Source of the DNA: Trochalopteron elliotii
Lineage: Eukaryota > Chordata > Aves > Passeriformes > Leiothrichidae
Length of the DNA stretch: 64,000 nucleotides
Assembly (NCBI GenBank): GCA_024734555.1
Contig: JANPWX010000097.1
Span: 2,955,423-3,019,422, forward strand
Reading direction: 5' to 3'
Made by a program: the position numbers and the translations under genes. The notes below the pieces were generated by a model. That model ran no database searches. It was given only the letters and a program-made list of their open reading frames with translations, and was not told the origin of the DNA. Shown one piece after another: positions 49,743-62,880 of the stretch (its first letter is position 1; each line of letters starts with the position of its first letter).

Positions 49743-51880
49743 AATTTACAGTATGGAAAAAAAAAATTAAGCAAATTTTCCCCTCTCAAAGATCCTTGCT
49801 GAAAGCTCCCATATAAAATAGTGATTTGGTACCATGGGCCACAGACAAATCAGCCATAATTATGATCATCTTGCTTTCAAGTTACTGTATGAGATGTTTT
49901 GAAAACTCCATAATTCACAGCTTTTTTGGGCCCAGACCACTTCAAGAAAGGGACAAGGCTGGTGTCCACTATATGTGCTGACACACAAAAGAGACCATAT
50001 TCCACACCAGGCTTCAAAATCAGTTAATTAACATTATCTTTGACTTTTTTCTCAGCTGCCCTTTCTTTTGTTCCAGTATAGATCCCTTTTTGTCAGCTTG
50101 TTTCCATCTAATTCAGAACACCAGCTGGTCTCTGCACCTTAGAAAAGGGGCTTGCAGTGTTCTCCAGTAATTGTTTTGCACACCCTTGCATACAGCTGGG
50201 GGAAGGCATTGCTCTGGTCATTGGTAAGATGCGTTTGTGTTTTTTACAAACTTAGGGGATGTTCAGGGCAGTCAGCAGTCTGCAGAGACAGCCTGCTTTG
50301 GTTGATAGCCTGCTCATTTTATAAATGCTTCCAACCAAATGAAAAAAGGAGCAGAAAGTCTTTGCATTTGAAGGTTTGAATGAGCAAAGACAGCTAAACA
50401 GGAAACTGCACTTTTGGTGCACTGGGTGCATTTAGCAGCCACCACTCCTGCAGCCTGGGGATGCTCACAGCAGGGGTTTACCACAGCAGGCTCTGGGTCA
50501 GGCACAGTATCCAGCCCTCCATGTGTGGGAAGGAGTGTTACTGAAGTACCTGCAGACTTGCTCAAGTATCATAAAGTTATTTTTTCAATAATTTCTCAGT
50601 CTTTTTAGTCTGTATTCTCCTCTTAAAACCTTATTGTTTAGTTTTTCCCCCCTGAGATTTTGAAGGCTAGGTCTTCGCTGTCCCATGTAAGTGTTTGAAA
50701 CTTTGGGTAACTGTTCTAGAGAAAATGCCACACATGCTGGCTATGCTGTTTAAGTAGAAATCAGACAGGGCCAGAAATGCCAGGTCAGCTTGGGGGCTGG
50801 CAGTATCAAGTATCATGGCACAGAGGAAAACCAACCATCATGAGCACTACAGAGCATCCCTTGGTAAGGGACTGACAGTGGTGAATCCGTTGGTGGCAGC
50901 AGGAGTAAAAGCAACCTGTTACAGGTCTGCGAGGTCATGTTCAATTGCTTCCTAAATCTTGCAGAATTTAATAGGGTATTTATTACAGGATGAATCTGGG
51001 TAAAGGGTTTTTGGAGGAATTACAAGTAAGGACTGTCCCTTTGCCCCTATTGAATCTCTTGAACATCGAAATACCTAAAAATTCCAAACATAATTCCCTT
51101 AGAAAGCACAAAGTGCAACCCAGTTTCTGGTGACTGACCTAAGCAAATCTTGGCATGGCAACTGCTGTGAGTTGAATTAGCTGCCTACATCGTCAATGAG
51201 CCTGAATCACAAACTTGCCACTTAGTTTCCTTTGTGCATCTCACCATAAGTATTACTCCAGCCACTGCCAGGTTATCTCCAGATCTGCTGCCAGTGGGCT
51301 TTTTGCTCAAAGACTGCTCCCTTGTTCCTCAGGTCCAGGGTTCAGGAGAGACCCGAGGAGGCAAAAAGTGAGTGTGTTCAACAAACCCTTTCAGTGCTGT
51401 CATGTTCAGGTTTTGCCTTCCATTTGGAATCCAGCAGGAATGTTTGAAGTCCCCTGTGTGCAGGGATGAAACTCTGGCATTTGGTTGCTTGCTGGGTGAT
51501 TACACCAGACTTGTAGATCCCAGGGATCTCAGGGAATAGGACACCACATGCCAACCAGCCATGATGTGGATATGTGAGCCTGGGGCATGGAATGGGGCAT
51601 GTCCACAGGGGGCTGAGACAATGTGCCCCAGAGGGGCTCTGCCAACATGGGGCTGTCTGAATGAAACCTGTCTGCTTCAGTGTCTTTGCTGGTGTCCTGG
51701 CAAAGAAAGAAGAAGTCATTTTGGACCACAGCTGTAAGGCACGTTTGGGAAGCTACTGAAATCCTTCTGGCTACACAAGGGAACCTTAGTGGTAATTTGG
51801 CAATATTCAATTTCTAGAGGCTTTTCTCTCATAAACACCTGTCCTCCATGTCCTCTTTGACTAGTTTCCTCTGTTCTCCA
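49743..51880. other. Non-coding stretch, nothing recognised
   Basis: No repeat family, RNA gene or convincing exon. Open frames at 51215-51810 lie on both strands and overlap one another. Confidence 0.55.
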
Positions 51881-51886
51881 CTGCAG

Positions 51887-52195
51887 CCAAAATGCCATTC
51901 ACTTTTGAAGGATTAGGAGCTGCCACTTCCAAACAATGCTTGGAAGAAATCACTTCAGCAGCAAAAGATTCCCTAACAGAGTTGCTGGAACCATCACTTC
52001 CCAGCAACCTCAAGAACAATTTGACACAGCAGAAGTACCCACAGTACAGCCTAAAGATGAAATGTAACCTGTACTGGAAGATGGACCAGGGCTGCCCTTC
52101 TACTCACTGGAATCAGGGAACACAAGTCTGGTGGTGCTGCAGGGTTTCCATGGAAGGGGGGGTAGTTGAAACTCTGCTGGCTGGGAAAACAGAAG
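51887..52195 (+). other. Candidate exon with ATG and open frame, unproven
   Basis: A good acceptor (TTTCCTCTGTTCTCCACTGCAG, ending 51886) with a branch-like TTGACTAG upstream is followed five bases later by ATG in an acceptable context (A at -3). The frame from 51892 stays open for 108 codons to 52218 and reads MPFTFEGLGAATSKQ, then LEEITSAAKDSLTELLEP. A donor-like AAG|GTACTG with GT at 52196-52197 would close a 309-bp exon. I recognise no family, signal peptide or membrane segment. The latter half is less protein-like. A chance arrangement is the more likely explanation. Confidence 0.18.
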
Positions 52196-52218
52196 GTACT
52201 GTGAATGCCTCTATTTAA

Positions 52219-55200
52219 AGGTAATGAATTTGAATTTACTAGGAAACTGATTGCTGCCTTTGAACACTGCCTGTACACAGTAAAATGAAGTGGGTAGAAA
52301 CACAGATAAGATGGTGCCAAGATTCTCAATTTTTTAAACTTAGAAATCCTCTTTTTTTGCCAGCTAACTAAGCCTTCAAAAACAGATCTTTACCTTTCCT
52401 GAAACAAGACCAAAACCTGACCCATTTGCTTCCCATCTTAATTTAAGCATAATTGTTTCTCTGGACCACTATATGGATTTCAATTTTGGAAACTGCTCTT
52501 CATGAAAATACTTGAAAGTATGGGGTGAGATTTATCAGACCACCTTCAGGACACAGGAACATGGGGATCTCCAGTCATGCCTCAATTAGAATTTTTCTCT
52601 TGTGCTTCACATTAAACACATTTTGAAGTCTTGTCCTATCTGCATGATGAGAGGGGAGAAATTAGCCAGTACTCTGGCTAATCTCTGGCAGATTCGAAAG
52701 GAGGTGCTGAGTCTACTTCTACAACAGATGTTAATCCCAATAATCCCAAATTGAAGCACCAAGAAGTCAACAGGTGTGAAGGACCAAGAGAACTGAGGAG
52801 ACTTTCTTGACAGACAGTACCACAGAGTTACTCTTCCTGGAAGAGCAGATGGGGCCATCGGGAAAAGACAGAGGAGTGGAAAGGAGAAACAAAGTTAGAC
52901 TGCGAAAGGTTGTGTCAAGTCCCATCATACAAGCAAAGAGAAAACACATGCTTTAGAGCTATCTTGGATGGGGTCCAAAATGTCCTACAAACATGCAGCT
53001 AACATAGAACAGTCAAGATCTGTTCTGGTTTAATTTTGGTATGTCATGTTTAAATTAGCGCACTAGCTCACGTCAAGTACATGCTTGTAATTAAATTTTG
53101 AAAAAACATTTTCTTTTCTGAGAAAGATTTCAGAAATGAGTTGGTTATATTTCAGCTTTGTTGACAAAGATGGTTTCAGTTAATGAAAGACTAAACTAGA
53201 TGCATTAAGAATGAAAGGAATATAAACCATATGCTGTTATGTTTGGTGCACTCAAAACAATTCTTCTTTTTACTGGATTCCCTGGGGCTGTTTTCAGACT
53301 GAAGGTTAATCTAGGTATTTGTTTTTGTGCTTTAACATGAGATAAGCCAAATAGGTACAGGTTGGAAAATTGAATGTTCTTGATCCATTTGGAAGTGTCT
53401 TTCTGCTAAAAAACTGAGGGGACCAAGCCAGAATATCATATTCTTCACAAGTCAAATTTTAAAAATAGACTAGTTTATTTTTAAGGTTGAAAGTTGCACT
53501 GTCTTGCTGCTTTTCTGTATTTTCACTGAAATTTATGGAATGTATCATGCCCAGAGTGCATCCTTTTTTGAATAAAGAACATCTCGTACTTTACACTGAA
53601 GACTTTGGTGTTCTTTTCTCAGAAGGCTGCAAACCACTCTTTGCAAGGAGATTTTATGTTGGTTTCAACAGTTGCCTATTAGCAAGATGTTGAAGACATT
53701 CAAAAAACTGAATGAACATGTCTCTCAGAAGCAATTTAAATACTTTCATTTTAGGATATTTCATTTTTACTACAGATGTTGCCTTGGCTTGAAGAACCAC
53801 CAGTCCTTGAACATTAAATTATCAGCTGCAGGGAGTACATGTGGTTACAATAAAAAGAAGCATGCATGAAGTTTATTGTAAGGAAAAGAATATCATCCAG
53901 TCTGATGTTATTCTTATTCTGGTTTTATGAGAGTTTGGACAAGGGATGGGTAGTTGTGAATGTGTTTATGAATCCCAAACATCCTTCTTGTATTTTGTTA
54001 GAAAAGATGTCTTTATACTGTTTGTATTCAAAATGTATTATATATACCCTAGTTCTTGAAAGGTTTTGAGCAGTTGCACCAGGAATATTTCTGTCTTCAG
54101 TATAATACATTCTTGACTGGCTCTATTAAAATAAACATTGCATTTCTTGTAAAGATTGCAGTATATGCAATCCTGTTTCTGTTTGAGATAGTGGGAGTAT
54201 TTTAATCAGCCTCAGTGAGAATTTTTATGTATTTTAAGGAAACAGTTTAATTCCTTTTATCACAGATGAATACCACGTCCCCTTTCTCCCAGTGAAGCCC
54301 CTTATTTAGCTTCTCGCATCCAAGCTGTCCTGGTTAGGTCTGCAGGATCAGTCTTGCATGTCTCTAAATTAAATAGGGAAATTATTAACCTCACCCATAT
54401 AAGAAAGTGTACCTACCTATATTAGAAGTTGTTAGAGTCTGTTACCCAGAACTGGAATGGAGAAAGCTCTTCACCTGCAGCTGTACCACTGCCTTTGTAT
54501 TAATTTCTTCTGCTTTGTAAAACACTGCTTGGGAGATGAAAAAGTTTGTGTAGTTCCAGGCAGTCACAAGTGCCCTTGCTTATCCAGACCTATTCTCCCA
54601 CATCTGGCACATTTGTAGAGAGAACACATTATAGTGTTTTGACAGGGACATCATGAGTCTTGGGTATTCTGAAATTAACTTTGCCATCCCTACTGCTGTG
54701 TTTTTCTGCTAGCTTTTTGCTGTTGATTTACTTGGTGACCTTTGGGATTTTTGTTGTTCTGTGATACTTTTCACTTTTCTGATTTGTAGAGCACTGGCTG
54801 TATCTGAAATAGAGACTTCATATGGACATGAGTACTGGTTTCTGATGACTCTCCCAAGCAACTGTAAGCGTCTTTAGGGAGGTGTCTGTGTCTATTTCAG
54901 TAGGAAACTGAGACACAAGGAACTCCACAGAAGCCCTCTTGTAGATTAGTCTTTTGTCTGCACTTTAAAGTCAGGTAAATAATGATGACTTGTCATTGCT
55001 CTTTGTTGAAAATTTGATCTCCCCTTTCTGAGTCAGTGTGAACTGCTTCTTAACAGGATGATTTTTGGCTTCTCTGCTAATCTTTCAAATATATTTGTTA
55101 GTGCTGCAGTTTAGTGTTGTCAGCTCAGGTTTCAGGCTTTTGGCTCTGTTCAGGATCCCTTTGTGAATCAGGGTGTTATAGTTGCTTGTATCATCATCCC

Positions 55201-56756
55201 TTCAATGTCTTTAATCTTCTGAAATTAACTCAATTTGAATGCACACTGTACAAGTGCAGAGCACCTTTTGCATTCCTTAAACAAAACAAAAGCCCAATAA
55301 CATCAAATAAGGAGAGCTTGTGCTGCTTCTGCTGTGGTGTCCACACATCCATTTTTCTAAGCTGATTTGGCCTGTGCAAATAAGTGCAGTGATTTTCTAC
55401 ATTAGTATATGTTGATCTTATTTCACCTTCAACAGCCTTTGTGAATTTTTACAAAAAGGATAGAACACTTTTCTTCCATCCTTCCCTGCTTTCTAGCTTT
55501 TTCCCTCTCTTTCTAGGTAGTGACATATATTTAAGGAATGATAGCCCAGAGCTTGTTGTATTGCAAAGTGCAGTCTTCATAGAAGTGATCTGAGAACTGA
55601 ACTTAAGTCCAAAGTTTCCACAGAAAACCATTTTGTCAGCTAGAAAAACTGTTGCAGTCCATCATTTTCATGATGTCAACAGCTGAACAAGGTATTTACA
55701 TTTTCCCATATCCACATGTATATATGTGTACACCATACATATTTACACCTATGAATAGTGTATGTGTACAACACAAAGCCTGAAGTAAACCCAACAGACA
55801 TTGGTCTTAGACAGAAATGGAAGTTTTCACTTTCCCCTCCCCATCACCTTCACACAGATGTTTTCTTGTAAACAATAGTCATGAAGACACAGTTCTGCTG
55901 AAGAGGCAAATATATTAAACATTATCCATTGTTTAAAAATAATTATTGTTATTGAGAGCACTGCATTCTTACACTTACAAACCCAGAAGGAAATATCTAT
56001 CTATGTATGCAAAGACATTTTCAGAGTTGTTAACCTGAGTAAAATCAGAAGGCATATTTTCATTAGAAAGTGCCTTCATTCAGCTGAGTAATTGAATCAG
56101 ATGGTATATGAGTGGTGGCCATGTTACCAGCTCCCAAAATGCACAGTTGTAACAAGCATCCTCCAACTGCAAGCAACTTCTAGATTGGTTAGTACTTGCA
56201 TTTTTGCTCATTTTCTAGTTGCTTTGGATGCAGAACAACAACTTGGAAGAAAGGGAGAATTTTGTCACTTTGCAGGCTTTCAAACAGCACTAGCTGTTTG
56301 ACCAAATACAATTTCTGCCTAAGCTTGTCTTCAGGTGCTAGCAGTTATTCATGCATGATTTACTGCTACTAATAGTGACATTTAGTATCACCCAGAGCCA
56401 ACATAAGGTAATTGTCCAATTGAAGAAAAGTATCAAGCAGCCTTACTGTTGAAATTTTTTATTTATATTTTGCAACAGCTGATCCTAACCTAATTAAATA
56501 ACACATATCTCAAATGTCTTAAAGGGGATAATACCTATTCCACTTTGGCAGCATCCCTTTCCCCTTCGATAGTCTCTAAGTTTGAATAAAATTCTGAATC
56601 ACTTGATGATGATTTATCTTTGGTACAGTGATGCATGAACGACCATATAAATCCTTTTATATAATTAACATCTTTTAGTGGAAATTGAAGAATTACTTAT
56701 GCTTTCTTAACTGAATTTTTCTGCTCTAAAGATTAACTGTTTTCCCTGCTTCAGTA
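52219..56756. other. Non-coding stretch, no gene seen
   Basis: AT-rich single-copy-looking DNA with short frames only. A CA/TA-rich low-complexity patch lies around 55715-55765. No transposon, exon or RNA gene was recognised. Confidence 0.55.
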
Positions 56757-56870
56757 ATTGGGGGGTGGTGTGTGTGTGATGTGTTTTAGTCTTTGTTTGT
56801 TTGGGTTTATGTTTGGTTGGTTTGGTTTTGATTTGGTTTTTTGTTGTGGTTTTTTTTTTTTTTTTCATTT
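56757..56870. repeat. G/T-rich low-complexity tract
   Basis: The tract begins TTGGGGGGTGGTGTGTGTGT and passes through TTTGTTTG and GGTTTGGTTTTG words into a T run at 56851-56865. It is almost free of A and C. Strongly strand-asymmetric composition like this often marks decayed simple repeats. Confidence 0.9.
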
Positions 56871-56966
56871 GGGTCTTTTTAGCAGCATAGGCTTGTAACA
56901 GAAAATAAAATATGATAAATGGTGGCTTTGAATTGAACAGATGAAGGAGCTCCTGGCATTGATATT

Positions 56967-57010
56967 CATCTGTATTCTGTCATCCAGACTGACATCTGTA
57001 TTCTGTCATC
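56967..57010. repeat. 18-bp direct repeat, 26-bp period
   Basis: CATCTGTATTCTGTCATC occurs at 56967-56984 and again at 56993-57010 with no mismatch, separated by CAGACTGA. Confidence 0.95.
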
Positions 57011-57912
57011 AAAATAACTTCTGTTAAAGGACAAGGTTGTGTCCTGCTTTATACTTTCTAGCAGAAAATTCTAATAATGTTCATAGGATGTCATATTTTG
57101 GAACAGTTAAAGAAAACCTGCTTGCATGAGGGAAGCAGAAAAGTAGTCATTCTAGGTTTTTCCAGGTATAAGGAATTTTTATTTGAGACACTTTACTAAA
57201 GGTCAGTTTCTGTTTTATTTTCCATCATAGACCTAAGCCAGAAACAGAATTTAGCCTTTAACTTGCTACCAATTGAAAAGGCAGAATCTACAGTTACAGG
57301 TATATTTTGAGGCCTCCTGCTCTCTTTACAAGGAGCTGCAGTCCATGATGTCTTTCCTGACCCCTGCCATACCCCATTTGGAGAGCCAGTATGATGTTTG
57401 AGGTGATTCCCAATACAGCCACTCCTCCCAGCAAACTGTGGCACCACTGCTGTTCTACCACCCCCACATCCTTTATGATGCCCTGAAGCAAGTTTTTTGC
57501 TTAGCAGTAGATGAAGCTCAACATATTCTTCCAAGATATGTTTAACTACAGATTCTAAATCACTTTTGCTTTGCATGGGTGTGATTAGCTTAGGAAGAAA
57601 CAAGGGTTGGTCTAAAAGTATATATGGGAAAATATTGCCATACAGAAGTGATAAGGTGAACACATCTCTTTAAAAAGAACGTGTAAGTATTCTCAAGATC
57701 AATGACTTGATTCTCATGAGCTTTGAAAAGAAAAACCCAACACTCTCAAAATCATTCCCTCAGCCATTCTCTCCCTCCACCCCATCTAAAAACATAGCTA
57801 ATGATTTGAAATGTAGTAATACGTATGTATAAAGATGAACTTGGAGTTATAAATATGTAGGTATTGACCATTTAAGTATCTCACTTTTTCTTGCTGGTGC
57901 CCTTTGGGGTTA

Positions 57913-57931
57913 TCCTTTGAAATTCAAAGGA
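57913..57931. repeat. 19-bp palindrome with paired TTCAAAG motifs
   Basis: TCCTTTGAA and TTCAAAGGA are exact reverse complements around a single A. Each arm contains a CTTTGAA-type word resembling the TCF/LEF core, so the palindrome presents two facing half-sites. Function is inferred only from resemblance. Confidence 0.9.
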
Positions 57932-58882
57932 ATCTACAAACGTGGGAATTGTGGGTTCATTTCAGGAAAAACTCTCTCTGACATATGTGCACTTGTACAC
58001 TTCTTTATTTTAACACAACGTAGGAAGATGAAAGCAAGGGTAACAGTAGATAAAGCACCTTTCCTTCTTCAGCTGTAGACTATGCAGTTTCATGAGAGCT
58101 ATTTCTAAATATTGCAGAAACTCAATGGGGCATGTTAAAAATCTCACAGAGAAGCAGACTGCTAATATAACAAACAAAATATTGAGATAGGGGAGTTTTG
58201 TGCCCATGCTGCATATCTGGTGATGCCTTCACTCTCCAGTGGGGAGTTGGGGTTTTGCAAAATCAGCAGCTGTATCTCTAGAAACCATCAATTTTGCTTT
58301 TAGCAAATTGAATGGATTAGTGGTTACCCAGTGGTTGCATGTTGCAGCAGTATGAGCCCATTAAATGTTTCTTCCCAGAAACACTCAAAAGCACAGCTGG
58401 AAGGGCCCCTCAGGACTAGAATATCTCCAAGCAGCAGTCCTTACTTACCAAGACATGTGGAAGGCAGCACCCTTCTCAGAGGTACCAGAGAAGAGCAGCT
58501 GATGCACAAGTGAGGAAGAACCCAAGAATCTAGGATGCTGAGAAGTGAGAAAAGAGCAGACTACCCAGGTCCTACTTTGGGATGAGATGGAGGACTAAGA
58601 TAGAAATACTGAGGGTGTTACTGGGTTATTATTTTTATTATCTCCAACAGCAGATCATCAGGGTTCTGAAGAGAAGTTCAATAAGCAATCTCCTGAGATA
58701 CCCCACAAAAGTATGTGTAAAAGGAAGCAAAATAAGTCTTGGAGAGACCAACCACAGAGCAACTTTTAGCCTCCTTTTTCAAGCCAGTAGCACTTTCACT
58801 TTTTTTTTTTTGCTATTTTTTTAGTGGCAGAGACTTCAGCCTGAAATTATTTTCTATATGAAAATGGTGATTTTTCTTGTCC

Positions 58883-58907
58883 TTACTCTAAATTTAATTT
58901 AGAGTAA
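58883..58907. repeat. Perfect 25-nt palindrome
   Basis: TTACTCTAAATT (58883-58894) and AATTTAGAGTAA (58896-58907) are exact reverse complements around a single T. Twelve-base perfect arms with almost no spacer make this a potential cruciform or a symmetric protein-binding site. Confidence 0.97.
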
Positions 58908-59962
58908 AAACCTACATCTGATCTGATTTGCTTATGTACAGAAGCCCAGATCTCTCAGCTCTTCCTTTGAAGACTTCTTCCTCATCTCATAAGAAATATA
59001 GGAGATTTTAGGATTTCTACTATTTGTTGTTTTAGGTGCAATCTATAATCATTAAAAGATATTTTTGCAAGACTTGACAGTGTTAAAATCTAGTGACATG
59101 CCACGAACACTAAACCCAAACTTTTGGTTAAATAGTATAGTCCTCAATATAGTGCTGGAACTAACTACAAAGCCAGCTTCTTGCTATGCACATTTACAGG
59201 AATACCTCTTCACTTACCCACAAAAATTTTCATTAAATAAGCAGCATTTGTGATGAGCTGGTGAGGTCACAACCTCTGGGATAGTCTGGAGAGACAGAAA
59301 GTGCATGGTTCTCTGCTGGGACTCCTCTTCACCCCTTTCGGTGCAGGGAGCACCCATCTTGAAGCTTCACTCACCAAAGCTTTGGCCATCTGTCTGAAAG
59401 GGTGCACACCTTTCTTGCTGCTGGTGTCCTCACTCTTCCCACTCATCTTTCCATATTTACTTACAAACACTTCTTTGACTTCTTTCTTGCTCTTCATGTG
59501 GCTGGCATTTATAGCCTGTCTCTATTACTGTTAAGTATTTTTCTTTTTCAGCTTTGGCTTCTCTATCTTTCTTGGACATTTTTCCTCACATCTCACGGCA
59601 ATAATTCTGATGTCTGATCCTGACTCACTCCATGAACTTGTGCTACAGATCAGCCCATGAGAGCCACAGGGTGGAATTTGTTGAGAGGACAGGGTTTAAT
59701 AATGCTCTTACCCTGATAGGAGAAAAAGAAGGAATTGTGGTGCATGACACAAACCCTGGAGTATGAGTTGAAGGCATAAGGACCATAATACAGATAGAGA
59801 AGTCAGTGATTGAATGGACACTGGAGACATCCCCTCATGTCCCTGTTTACACAATATCTGTCAGCACATTACTGCACCTGGAGCATTACTAGAAGGGCTT
59901 CTCATTAGCATCAGGTTTAGAATTGTATAGTAATTGACTTTTTTCTTTGTCTGACCTGACTA

Positions 59963-60016
59963 AACAAACAAACAAACAAACAAAAAACTCCACAAAAAAC
60001 AAAAAACCCCAAAAAC
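59963..60016. repeat. (AAAC)n and A/C-rich tract
   Basis: Five to six AAAC units (59964-59985) grade into A-rich sequence with CC and CCCC interruptions up to AAAAACCGGG. Simple low-complexity sequence. Confidence 0.92.
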
Positions 60017-61640
60017 CGGGTTGTATTTACCTGAAACAAAATGTGTTTATTTTTCTTGGTGAACTTAAATGGAAGCAAAAAGAAATTTTCCATAAATTAC
60101 CAACACATTTCTTTCACTCCTAAATATTACATTTTTTATAGTGGTTAGACTTGGAGGTTAAAGGTTAAAAAAGAAAATACTTTGTATAGTATGTACAAAA
60201 TATTACATGTTTTTGTGCTCTTGAAATTGAAACGTTAAGATAAAATTTTCAATTTTTTTTGTTACTTACATTATGTATGGCTATTACTGAAACAGTATTT
60301 TTCAGGAAACTGTTCTCTGCAAAAACCCTCACCTAGCTCTTTCATAGAACATAACAACATTGTATCCTCACAACTTGCTCTCCAGTTAGAGCCTGACTCA
60401 TGACCAGTGCCACAGCCTTCAATGGGACTGTGTGCTTGAGAAGGGGGGCTGCAGATTTAAATCAGGCAATTTAATGTTTCCAATTATAGGAAATGTATCT
60501 GGAAGGATGCCAAAATGCTAAATAGCTTGATAAAAAAGAAAGGTTCCTTGTTTCAATTATTTCTTATTCCACTACACACTTCCCCTGCCACCATTTAATT
60601 AGAGACGAGAACTCCTCAGGAGATCCTGTTCTTTATTAATTCATTTTAATGTTATTAAGTGTATTTGCAACAACAGCACCAAAGCCTGAATTTAATGTGA
60701 GCTCTGGGTAAGGAAAGGCAGTCCAGTGGGTGTGTGATTAACTTGGCGCTGGAGTGGCCACATTTCCTGCTCCTGACAAGGCCTCCTCATGCAGTCAAAT
60801 CACTTGGACACAGATGACTAGAGGTGTTTCATTTTACTCCTGTGGAAAATCATGAAAGTCAGGAACCTCTAGTGATCAGATGCTTTGTCTCTCTCTGTGT
60901 GACAGTTCCTGTTTTTGGAAGAGTTTTTGAGGATAGCTGTGTGAAGAATTGCTCTGTGATTATTTAAGATGTCCTGAAAGTAATGTAACACGCATTTTTG
61001 GGCTTCACAATCACATTTTCTTTCACTTTGCAGTAACTTGAGGGAATGGGAATAAATCTGCACCATGTTGGATATTCATATTAGGCCAAGTGTCAAGTAA
61101 ACTTCCTCCAGAAAGAAGAAGTGGGTCATATTCTTTTCTGTAGTACCTACATCCTTCCTAATACAGGAATCAATGGGAATGGTAACTAAAAGCTGAGACT
61201 GTGATTTTTACACCATTCAATACAATTCTAATTTTTAAAAAGTGGCCTTCTTAGCTAGTGGAGCAGAAGAGTTTGCTATTTCCCTAAGGATTATGGAGTT
61301 TAAAAGGTCAGAGTTTCTTGTAGCAACTACTTGATAACATTAGGAGCTGAATGCTTGTTTGCATTTTGCTACCAAAATGTAGGTAAGATAAGAAATAGTA
61401 CCCACAGCAAAATTTACAAACCAATTAGTCAGCATTACAACAAGTCACTCCACAAATGAAACCACCAATAGAAATGTTTATATTGGGGATTTATCTGGCC
61501 CTTTGAGCTATCTTGTTTCTGATTTAAGATGCTTGGGTTTGCTCACTGAAATATTCTGCTTACAACAGCTTTGGGTTAAATACAATAGAACAACATGTTA
61601 AATTGTTTGTTTGTATAATGACTTGTGGGACAAGCCCTCA
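60017..61640. other. AT-rich stretch, no gene seen
   Basis: No exon or transposon was recognised. The part at 60580-60700, with TTTAATTAGAGACGAGAAC and TTATTAATTCATTTTAATG words, has the look of a homeodomain-motif-rich conserved element, but this cannot be judged from one sequence. Confidence 0.45.
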
Positions 61641-61800
61641 CTCCTCACTTGGTGCAATTTGACAGGGATTACGGGCTCAAGAGCTGTCGCTACATAATTA
61701 GTCGTCAACTAATTTGTTCTATGGCAGGATAACCTGAGGAACATTTTCACTAGTGATAGTCACTGAAATGTGTATTTTACTGCTTGCATTATCCCCTTGC
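61641..61800. promoter_or_regulatory. Possible conserved non-coding element
   Basis: This AT-rich stretch keeps three CpGs (in TTACGGG, TGTCGCT and AGTCGTC) near an inverted repeat, AATTAGT (61696-61702) and ACTAATT (61708-61714), spaced by CGTCA. The arms contain TAAT homeodomain cores, and an ACTAGTGATAGTCACT segment follows at 61749-61764. This is inference from texture; no alignment was possible. Confidence 0.25.
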
Positions 61801-62529
61801 TGACATTCACATTTTTCCTTAGAGCAGATGCTGGGGAACGTTATAAACCACAGCACCCTTATTGCTCTGTGGCTCTGGGTGTTTATTTTTCTTCCTAGGA
61901 CATCTGTGACACAGCTGTCTGTCTATCCTGCACTGCTTTACTGCCCAACACACCAAATTCTTCTAGGAAAAACTGTAGCCTGTGTTGGTCGTATCACAGC
62001 ATTGCAGTGAATGGGGGGATGAAAGTTCATGGAGTTGGGCTGAGCAAACCTGGCCACACCTGCACCTTGACAACATGTTGGAATGTTTCTGAGCTCACAG
62101 CCAGTCCTGAATTAATGTCTGAAGTAATCCTGCTCACATTTAGGATTTCTTCCTTACTGTGCTCCAGAACTTACCCAAAATATTCTCTGGAGTACTGGGT
62201 CTTAACAACCAGTTAAGAAGACCAGGAACTATTTCTACATCACAGTGGAGATCTAGTCCTTTTTAGAGATGCTCAGAAATGCCAGAGCCCACAGTTTCTG
62301 TGGGTGCCCATTGCCTCTGGGCCCTGGTCATCTAAGAGAGATGCTTATATTGAGGAGCCAACATTGAGCTTCTCAAAGCAACTCATGGTCTAGGTGCATT
62401 CAGTTTGTGTATCTGGGTTTGAGTGTAGCACAGAATTCTTTGGGAAGGTAGAAAAATAGAGAATTAGCTTTCAAAGGCCAGTTGCTATAGAGATGGTGAT
62501 ATCATCAGAAATCCAAAATTGCTGAACCT

Positions 62530-62880
62530 AAATTCCAATTAAATAGTCATCATTATAAAATATTACACTGTTCAGTTGTATTTACATGGAACAATTGCAT
62601 TACATTATTTTTATTAACCATTCAGTAGTTACAAAGTCTCATTTATGACCACTTAACAACCAGGCCCTTAATATTTCTAGTGCAATTAGCCTGAAACAGT
62701 CTTGAATAATGTCCTGTTTACAACTGAAGTAATAAAACAAGAGCACCAGGGGACATAAAGGCTAATTAAAGGGGACAATTGGAGAAACAATCCAGTGTTG
62801 GATGGCTGGAAACATGCTGTTATTGCTCCTGTATGGGGTAGATTTATGCTAAAGGTGATTAAACCTTAAAAGTATTTGGT
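62530..62880. promoter_or_regulatory. Possible conserved non-coding element
   Basis: This is AT-rich but not low-complexity. It is dense in homeodomain and SOX/POU-like words: CCAATTAAATA, ACAATTG twice, GCTAATTAAAG, GTGATTAAACC. It lacks transposon sequence and microsatellites. Such texture is common in developmental enhancers, though not diagnostic. Confidence 0.25.

Larger units (their letters stand above)
57011..59962. other. Non-coding stretch, no gene seen
   Basis: Apart from the two short palindromes, nothing is recognised. The minus-strand frame of 155 codons at 57196-57663 reads without known domains, and no good splice sites bracket it. A T run lies at 58799-58812. Confidence 0.5.

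Noticed and set aside
57196..57663. 155-codon minus-strand frame
   Set aside because: No known domain, no convincing splice sites, and a composition like translated non-coding DNA.
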